Assembly (NCBI GenBank): GCA_022574115.1
Contig: JACZSS010000107.1
Coordinates: forward strand, 1-7,742
Length of the DNA stretch: 7,742 nt
From: Candidatus Heimdallarchaeota archaeon
GTDB lineage: Archaea; Asgardarchaeota; Heimdallarchaeia; Heimdallarchaeales; Kariarchaeaceae
Reading direction: 5' to 3'
Shown here: positions 1-4,580 of the stretch, one piece after another
Position numbering within the stretch: the first letter of the stretch is position 1
How the letters are laid out: each line of letters begins with the position of its first letter
Notes under the pieces: generated by a model
The model's input: the letters and a program-made list of their open reading frames with translations, nothing else
Database searches by the model: none
What the model was told of the DNA's origin: nothing
Program-made: the position numbers and the translations under genes

Positions 1-2
1 GA

Positions 3-428
3 GGTGATCTTTTCCATGAATTAAAGAATAGTATTTCAAAAGAGGGAGGGATAGTTAAGGAGATAAATCATCTCATCAACGAACTAGAAAAACAGGATTT
101 TGAAGGAAAAGGAATGATTTTTTCTCAGGCAAATTCTTTGAGAAATTTGTTAAAAAAAGAAAATGAAAAGATCTCAAAAACATTAAATAAGATATCTCTT
201 ATAAGACCTCTTTCAAAACCAACCTTTATTGAATCTGATATAAAAACAAAAGACAAAAATTTACTTTCTAAATCTTTAATTAATAAAAGGAGCTTTCTCG
301 AAAAAATAATTCCAAAGAAAATAAAATCCCAGATGATGTCAATTGCAATAAGCCTAAAGTTGGGTTGGATTATCACATTTTTTGCGAACCAAATAAAAAT
401 TAATGGCGAGATGAGGGTCAAGTCATGA
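3..428 (+). CDS. C-terminal part of a charged helical protein of unknown function (5' end outside window)
   Basis: The frame is open from the left edge, so the first in-frame Met (position 114) is probably internal; 141 codons are visible before the stop. I do not recognise the family. The visible part is rich in Lys, Glu, Asn and Ser, with hydrophobic residues spaced as in amphipathic or coiled-coil helices (for example around KEINHLINELEKQ and SLRNLLKKENEKISKTL). This looks like genuine soluble protein up to about SFLEK (position 305). Beyond that the translation turns hydrophobic and looks like the antisense of the membrane gene on the other strand. The gene overlaps that convergent gene by 304 bp, which is unusual. 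A one-base change in the A6 run at 301-306 would end this gene at about 309 (see findings). The coding call is fairly good for 3-305 and weak for the last 40 codons. Confidence 0.55.
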   Translation, partial: GDLFHELKNSISKEGGIVKEINHLINELEKQDFEGKGMIFSQANSLRNLLKKENEKISKTLNKISLIRPLSKPTFIESDIKTKDKNLLSKSLINKRSFLEKIIPKKIKSQMMSIAISLKLGWIITFFANQIKINGEMRVKS

Positions 429-2848
429 ATTGAAGCCAATGGATAAACAATCATCATAAAGATAAAGGAGAGCATTATAATCTCCATCTGCTCAAAATAC
501 TGACGTTTTTTGAATAACCACACATAGAGGAATGGCATAGACAAGATTAATACAACAAAGGATATTTGACTCAGAGGGGTTCGAAATGCTTCAATATTTA
601 GTCCGAAAACTTCAAGGAAGTTAAAAGAAGCCCACAATGAAATGTTATAGGAAAATATTTCTCCGTTTGCATTTGGCACAACTACGGCACGAATGTATTG
701 AATCATTGCGGAGCTGAGAAACAGAAGAAAAGTCAGCGTGAATGAAATACTAAAAGAGAACTTTTTCTTTCCGTTCAACGCAATGATAAAAGCGGGAACT
801 AAGACAATTAGTTGAAACTGGAACATCACTGCAAAACTGAAAGATATTCCTGCAAGTAGTGATTTTCGATATCTTGGATCCTCCTCATCCAATTTCATAA
901 ATAATATTGCTAATAAAAACAAACTAGCTGGTAAAGTAGTTGGTATACCCCAGAGATGATTTGAGACTATCATTGCGGGATTGAGCGCGATCAAAGTAAG
1001 AATGAATGTTCTTCTATTATAATCCAGATCTAGCTTTTTCATATAGACGTGTGATATAGCAACAATGGCAATATGCGCGATTATGATTGGAAGTTTAACA
1101 AAAAATCTCTGAGTGTAAACCAGAGGGGTATGATCAATGATATTAATCACTTCAAATGAGAACTTAACCAACCAGATCCAGAGTGGAGATAAAAATAACG
1201 CGTTCGTTTCGAAGGATGTAATCACTCCTTCTTGTCCAAAATTATGATCTTGGGATCCAATCGATAGCCACGTATCTATTTCACGAGGAAAACCTGTGAA
1301 GGGTGCGATTAATCCGCCAATTCCAACTATGATCAAAATAAAGCCAACGAGTGGTCTATTTTCGAGCCATTCGTAAAGATCAAATAATCGCCCACCTTTC
1401 TCAGACAGGACGTAAAATGACTTTTCCTCGGTTTCTTCATAAAAACCCATCGAATACGTGCCTAGAATAATGAATTGCAGTGTTAGGGCAATAGTTGCCA
1501 TTATATGTGTCGAATCGTTAAACCAATTAATTTGATAAAAGAGAACAACTAGCGTCCAGGGGATTATATTCAAATATTCATATTTCCTCAGATTTGTTAA
1601 TGCCATACAAGGAAAAACCATAATCAGATACCATGGAAATAAACTATTGCCCGTGATGATGAAAAAGAAAATAATTGTGGTCGCGAACGTGAAAAAGAAA
1701 AATTCTCGATTTCTTAGAAGATAACTCTTTAGCCCAAGAAGGCCTAAAACTAACAAATACCAAACTTTGACTGTAAGGGATATTCCAAGAAACACTATTT
1801 CATACGTACTCTTAGCATCTTGTCTACCTGATTGAAACTCCAAAAATGTTGCAAAATAGCCCGTTGTAAAAATAAAAGGAAGAGAAAGTAAAAATGCGGT
1901 ACTAAAAAATCCGGAAAGAGTCTTAACAGTTTGTTGGTAGGATTTGTAATAGAATGCCAAAGGTAAAATGAAGAATGCTGGGTAATATTTTAACAAGAAA
2001 CCAATTGCCAGCATGATTCCCGTTAGGAATGCATAAAATGCGCCTCTATGCTTGTTCATTTCGGTTTCAATGCTGAAATATTTATTAGATTTAGCAGCAT
2101 AGTAGATAGCAAGTAACGTAAAAAACGTTGGAATACCTTCAAATTGTCCTTCTAAGGAAATTTCGAATAAGCTAAGTGGATTGAAAAGGTAAATAATAGC
2201 AATTCTATAACCTAATTGTTCGTTTTGAAGCACCCGGAGTAGTTTTATGAACAAAAATGGAGTCAGGAGATCAAAAATTGTAATTATGAATTTCGCAAAG
2301 AAAATTGGACTTCCAACTATTGGATTATGCAAAAAGATTATTGCTGAAAAGAACCAAATAGCAACACTTGGATAATCATATTTTCTCCAAGCCCAAGAAC
2401 TTGTATATGGTACACTCAATTCTAACTGATTTCTCGTAATCAATCGTTCAATTTGTGCCCCAGTTGTCCTGTATGGGTCGTAGCCATTTGGAATAAGGTG
2501 TCCGAACATTAAGTTTCGATTCAGATCGGTCGAGGTAATTGGATCTATGGTTAATACAATCAGTCGTAATAAAATAGCAAGAACAAATGCTATCTTAAAA
2601 TCAGATTTACTAAAATCATATTTCGCAATCAATACATACCCTGTCGCAAAAAGGAATGCAATAGAGTACAGTGAAATTGTTCCATAAAATGAGACTTTAG
2701 TCTGATTACCTTGAAGTTTTAGAGTGAAATAGAGAAAAGCGAGATAACAAATAAGGAAGACAAAGTAGTGAATGAACTTTTCAATCCGCCTTAATTCGCT
2801 CACTAAGATTTCATCTGGTCGGATCAAATTAAACTGTTGGGTACTCAT
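125..2848 (-). CDS. Large polytopic GT-C-type glycosyltransferase with two tandem modules
   Basis: A 907-residue membrane protein with roughly 20 hydrophobic segments. The first half has GT-C hallmarks: an acidic loop residue (D108 in ITSTDLNR) followed by NGYDPY (121-126) and YDYPS (158-161 region), then FNPLS near 222, EGQFEGIP near 233 and LLKYYPAFF near 285. GT-C enzymes move a sugar from a polyprenyl-phosphate donor to lipid or protein on the outer membrane face; a mannosyltransferase-like role is likely, but donor and acceptor cannot be read from sequence. The second half repeats the same order of landmarks about 390-400 residues later: FPREIDTW, FFVKL, LNPAM, GIPT, and a helix followed by VPAFI. 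The last ~57 residues (after GIIF, 846-849) look like antisense of the + strand gene, so the true C terminus may lie near 855. The start Met follows the upstream TerB-like gene by 36 bp, with no Shine-Dalgarno sequence. Family level is fairly sure; exact substrate is unknown. Confidence 0.85.
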   Translation of the reverse strand: MSTQQFNLIRPDEILVSELRRIEKFIHYFVFLICYLAFLYFTLKLQGNQTKVSFYGTISLYSIAFLFATGYVLIAKYDFSKSDFKIAFVLAILLRLIVLTIDPITSTDLNRNLMFGHLIPNGYDPYRTTGAQIERLITRNQLELSVPYTSSWAWRKYDYPSVAIWFFSAIIFLHNPIVGSPIFFAKFIITIFDLLTPFLFIKLLRVLQNEQLGYRIAIIYLFNPLSLFEISLEGQFEGIPTFFTLLAIYYAAKSNKYFSIETEMNKHRGAFYAFLTGIMLAIGFLLKYYPAFFILPLAFYYKSYQQTVKTLSGFFSTAFLLSLPFIFTTGYFATFLEFQSGRQDAKSTYEIVFLGISLTVKVWYLLVLGLLGLKSYLLRNREFFFFTFATTIIFFFIITGNSLFPWYLIMVFPCMALTNLRKYEYLNIIPWTLVVLFYQINWFNDSTHIMATIALTLQFIILGTYSMGFYEETEEKSFYVLSEKGGRLFDLYEWLENRPLVGFILIIVGIGGLIAPFTGFPREIDTWLSIGSQDHNFGQEGVITSFETNALFLSPLWIWLVKFSFEVINIIDHTPLVYTQRFFVKLPIIIAHIAIVAISHVYMKKLDLDYNRRTFILTLIALNPAMIVSNHLWGIPTTLPASLFLLAILFMKLDEEDPRYRKSLLAGISFSFAVMFQFQLIVLVPAFIIALNGKKKFSFSISFTLTFLLFLSSAMIQYIRAVVVPNANGEIFSYNISLWASFNFLEVFGLNIEAFRTPLSQISFVVLILSMPFLYVWLFKKRQYFEQMEIIMLSFIFMMIVYPLASIHDLTLISPLIFIWFAKNVIIQPNFRLIAIDIIWDFIFFGIIFSRKLLLLIKDLESKFLSFVFISDSIKVGFERGLIRDILFNVFEIFSFSFFNKFLKEFA

Positions 2849-2875
2849 GTAAAACGTCTGGATATTGTTTCCAAA

Positions 2876-2883
2876 CTTTTATC
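2876..2883 (-). promoter_or_regulatory. TATA-like element upstream of the GT-C gene
   Basis: On the minus strand the sequence TAAAGATAAAAG, overlapping the stop codon of the TerB-like gene, lies about 28-35 bp upstream of the GT-C start codon. Spacing fits an archaeal TATA box giving a very short leader. It could let the GT-C gene be expressed apart from its upstream partner, but an A/T-rich match is easily found by chance. Confidence 0.25.
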
Positions 2884-2884
2884 T

Positions 2885-3217
2885 TTACTCTCTGAGTTCA
2901 CTTATTTCTTGCATTATCTTGATTAGCTCTGCTAGCAGACTTTTTTCATTGTCACTCATCATTCCATCGGAAAGAGCAGTTGCATGAGCATCTTGAAGAA
3001 TTCGTTTTTCCATGATGTGCAGCTCTTCGTTTTGTGACAAAACATCACCTTCTGCATTTTTAACGATTGAAAAATAATTCTCTAGATTTTTTCCGATATT
3101 GACAATTAGTACTCGTTCTTCCTCACTTATCTCTCCATCCTCTAAGGCCACTTTTTTCAGCTTGCCTATGAGATCTTTTGCTTTCATAACCTTTTGTCTA
3201 ATGACGGAAACGTTCAT
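2885..3217 (-). CDS. Small acidic protein with two TerB/EF-hand-like motifs
   Basis: A 110-residue, helical, acidic, soluble protein. Two motifs of the same form occur 57 residues apart: VALEDGEISEEE (23-34) and TALSDGMMSDNE (80-91). Each is followed by a hydrophobic helix (VLIVNIGKNL and SLLAELIKIM). The A-x-x-DG-x-(I/M)-S-x-x-E pattern is typical of TerB-like (tellurite-resistance/DjlA N-terminal) all-helical domains, and also resembles a shortened EF-hand loop; metal or Ca2+ binding is possible but unproven. The gene lies 36 bp upstream of the GT-C gene on the same strand, so the two probably form a transcription unit with this one first. The first Met is preferred over Met11 because a TATA-like box lies about 32 bp upstream. 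A TerB-like fold is the best guess; a generic helical pair is the alternative. Confidence 0.8.
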   Translation of the reverse strand: MNVSVIRQKVMKAKDLIGKLKKVALEDGEISEEERVLIVNIGKNLENYFSIVKNAEGDVLSQNEELHIMEKRILQDAHATALSDGMMSDNEKSLLAELIKIMQEISELRE

Positions 3218-3245
3218 TTGTTACAAATCGAACTAGGTTGTCTTG

Positions 3246-3252
3246 TTATTAA
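3246..3252 (-). promoter_or_regulatory. Candidate TATA box for the TerB-like / GT-C unit
   Basis: On the minus strand ACTTAATAAC lies 29-35 bp upstream of the TerB-like start codon. With the usual archaeal TATA-to-start-site distance of about 25 bp, the leader would be only about 5 nt. No Shine-Dalgarno motif precedes the ATG, which fits. Confidence 0.35.
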
Positions 3253-3317
3253 GTTTTACCACAACCAAATATTACTCAACTTGGAATTAATATTAAATTA
3301 GATTTAAAGAATTTTTT

Positions 3318-3330
3318 TGGGTTGAACCCA
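3318..3330. promoter_or_regulatory. 13-bp palindrome in the divergent promoter region (operator candidate)
   Basis: TGGGTT-G-AACCCA is a perfect inverted repeat with 6-bp arms and a single central base. It is one of the few G/C-containing words in this A/T-rich spacer. Its centre (3324) is 75 bp from the TATA candidate of the leftward unit and 78 bp from that of the rightward bactofilin-like gene. A T run lies on its 5' side on the + strand, so neither strand has the stem-then-T order of an intrinsic terminator. A dimeric repressor or activator site is the natural reading. Confidence 0.35.
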
Positions 3331-3398
3331 TACACTTTGTGGTGCAACAAGTTTCCCTAGTCAGTAACCTCCCTATTGAAAATTTGAGGTAACTTAAG

Positions 3399-3405
3399 TA
3401 TAAAT
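3399..3405 (+). promoter_or_regulatory. TATA box of the bactofilin-like gene
   Basis: TATAAAT is centred 23 bp before the ATG at 3425, preceded by AACTTAAG as a possible BRE-side sequence. This spacing predicts transcription starting at or within a few bases of the ATG, that is, a leaderless mRNA. No ribosome-binding motif lies close to the ATG. Confidence 0.5.
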
Positions 3406-3424
3406 TGATACATAGTTAGTATAG

Positions 3425-4426
3425 ATGAGTAAAAACGATACGTTAGAAGGATCCCTTTTAACAAAATTAGAAAATAAGGAAATAACTCAGGAAGAATATG
3501 ATGAGTTAATTGAAAAATTTGGCTCCCTAGATCTCTTATCATCAAGAATTGAAGACAAACCGAGACACAGTACTAAAAACAAACGTTGGAATTTTTCAGG
3601 ATCCTCAAGGGTGGATGGAGATGATGTAGAAGTACCAGTTCGAGTATCTGGAAAATTAGTGGTTGATGGGGATTTAAAATGCCCCACATTCAAAGTATCA
3701 GGCTCATCAACTATTAATGGGAATCTCACTGTCATAGATACCGTCAAAGCGAGTGGATCTCTCAGTGTACACGGAGATGTCAAATTAGGTGGACCAGTCA
3801 AAATTTCAGGCAAACTACAAGTGACAGAAAATCTTTATGTGACAAGCACTTTGAAAGTTTCCGGTAAATCGCAGATTGGAAAGGATGTTGTTTTAGGCGA
3901 TTACGCCAAAATTTCAGGTCATTTAATTGCTGCAGCTGTTAAATCGAATAATATTCTACAAATAAGCGGTAAGGTGACCACTGAAGGCGATTTAGTAGCC
4001 GATGAATTTCATTCCAGTGGTGGGTCCTCGAGGATTGGAGGCAATTTACTGGCTCGTGTTGTCAATATTGCTCAAAGATGGCGAACTGGGGAGTTTAACA
4101 CCGACTCTAAATTTGATGACCATGAATTCGACTCGCTTGACAGCCTGCCTGATCTTGGAAGATTCATTTCGAACCTTGTTAATAAGGTCGTCCCAAGCAT
4201 AATAAATATGGCGATGCCTGGTCGAGGTAACCCTCCAAGTATTTTTGAAGTTGCCGGTAATATTGAAGGTACTGATGTGGATATTTCTTATACACATGTG
4301 AGTGGGGATGTTGTAGCTGACAAAGTCGTTATTGGTCCAAATGTCACAATAACAGGTAAGATTAAATATCGCTCAGAACTTATAATCCCCGAAAATACTG
4401 AATATAGAACGGAACAAGTAGAATAA
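3425..4426 (+). CDS. Bactofilin-like beta-helix (polymer-forming) protein with SHOCT-like N terminus
   Basis: A 333-residue protein. Residues 9-34 (LLTKLENKEITQEEYDELI core) match the short two-helix SHOCT-like pattern seen at the termini of many bacterial envelope proteins. From residue 57 a repeat ending in hydrophobic-Ser-Gly recurs: Ser at 58, 75, 92, 110, 128, 146, 164, 181 and 198, a spacing of 17-18 residues. It resumes after an insertion at 277 (Ala in VAG), 293 and 310 (ITG). This is the rung length of the bactofilin right-handed beta-helix, and the wording (VSGSSTINGNL, ISGKL) closely resembles Bacillus YhbE/YhbF-type polymer-forming proteins. Bactofilins self-assemble into nucleotide-independent filaments on membranes. 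Residues about 206-275 interrupt the helix with an acidic stretch and an amphipathic segment (243-264), possibly membrane-binding. There is no signal peptide. The start is supported by TATAAAT 20-26 bp upstream, suggesting a leaderless or near-leaderless mRNA. Confidence 0.88.
   Translation: MSKNDTLEGSLLTKLENKEITQEEYDELIEKFGSLDLLSSRIEDKPRHSTKNKRWNFSGSSRVDGDDVEVPVRVSGKLVVDGDLKCPTFKVSGSSTINGNLTVIDTVKASGSLSVHGDVKLGGPVKISGKLQVTENLYVTSTLKVSGKSQIGKDVVLGDYAKISGHLIAAAVKSNNILQISGKVTTEGDLVADEFHSSGGSSRIGGNLLARVVNIAQRWRTGEFNTDSKFDDHEFDSLDSLPDLGRFISNLVNKVVPSIINMAMPGRGNPPSIFEVAGNIEGTDVDISYTHVSGDVVADKVVIGPNVTITGKIKYRSELIIPENTEYRTEQVE
3593..4021 (+). repeat. Nine beta-helix rungs of 17-18 codons in the bactofilin-like gene
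   Basis: The hydrophobic-Ser-Gly motif marks one corner of each predicted rung, with serines at codons 58, 75, 92, 110, 128, 146, 164, 181 and 198. Three more rung markers follow an insertion, at codons 277, 293 and 310 (about 4250-4384). The period fits a three-sided beta-helix with about six residues per face. Confidence 0.75.
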
Positions 4427-4467
4427 TACAATTTCCCTCAACACTATTCATTAATTCATTTTGCCAA

Positions 4468-4509
4468 GTCTCATTCTTCTATTATTAGGTTGAATATTAG
4501 AAATGAGAC
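4468..4509 (+). terminator. Long imperfect hairpin after the bactofilin-like gene (terminator or 3' UTR structure)
   Basis: GTCTCATT (4468-4475) pairs perfectly with AATGAGAC (4502-4509). Inside this, 4478-4486 pairs with 4493-4501 at 8 of 9 positions, leaving a 2-nt bulge (CT) and a 6-nt loop (AGGTTG). The stem begins 42 bp after the stop codon of the bactofilin-like gene and ends 38 bp before the TATA box of the TPR gene. No T run follows, so a classical intrinsic terminator is doubtful; a processing or stability element, or an operator for the TPR promoter, is equally possible. Confidence 0.4.
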
Positions 4510-4517
4510 AGATTGTG

Positions 4518-4535
4518 ATAATTTGGTAAAATTAT
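4518..4535. promoter_or_regulatory. A/T inverted repeat just upstream of the TPR gene TATA box
   Basis: ATAATTT (4518-4524) and AAATTAT (4529-4535) form a perfect 7-bp inverted repeat around GGTA. It ends 11 bp upstream of the TATATA element at 4547-4552, close to where a BRE or an activator would bind. The base composition makes chance occurrence fairly likely. Confidence 0.25.
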
Positions 4536-4546
4536 GAGAATAAAGC

Positions 4547-4552
4547 TATATA
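4547..4552 (+). promoter_or_regulatory. TATA box of the TPR gene, deciding its start codon
   Basis: TATATA (in AAGCTATATACAATC) is centred 31 bp before the ATG at 4581 but only 13 bp before the ATG at 4563. Archaeal transcription normally starts about 25 bp downstream of the TATA centre, near 4575, so the 4563 ATG would not be on the mRNA. This favours 4581 and matches the spacing seen at the other promoters here. Confidence 0.45.
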
Positions 4553-4580
4553 CAATCTACCTATGATTATTGTGATCAGC

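Noticed and set aside
3312..3330. T run next to the GGGTT/AACCC palindrome as an intrinsic terminator
   Set aside because: On the + strand the T run precedes the stem, and on the - strand the stem is followed by A residues, so the order is wrong on both strands.
3258..3343. Distant inverted repeat ACCACAA ... TTGTGGT in the divergent spacer
   Set aside because: Seven-bp arms more than 70 bp apart in an A/T-rich spacer are weak; it is not centred on either promoter and could be chance.
3487..3813. 108-codon open frame on the minus strand inside the bactofilin-like gene
   Set aside because: It is the antisense of the well-supported beta-helix repeats and is Pro/Ser/Thr-rich as expected for the complement of Gly/Ser codons; no promoter or homologous look.
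4563..4580. Upstream ATG (MIIVIS) as the start of the TPR protein
   Set aside because: It is only 13 bp from the centre of the TATA box and would lie upstream of the expected transcription start; kept only as an alternative.
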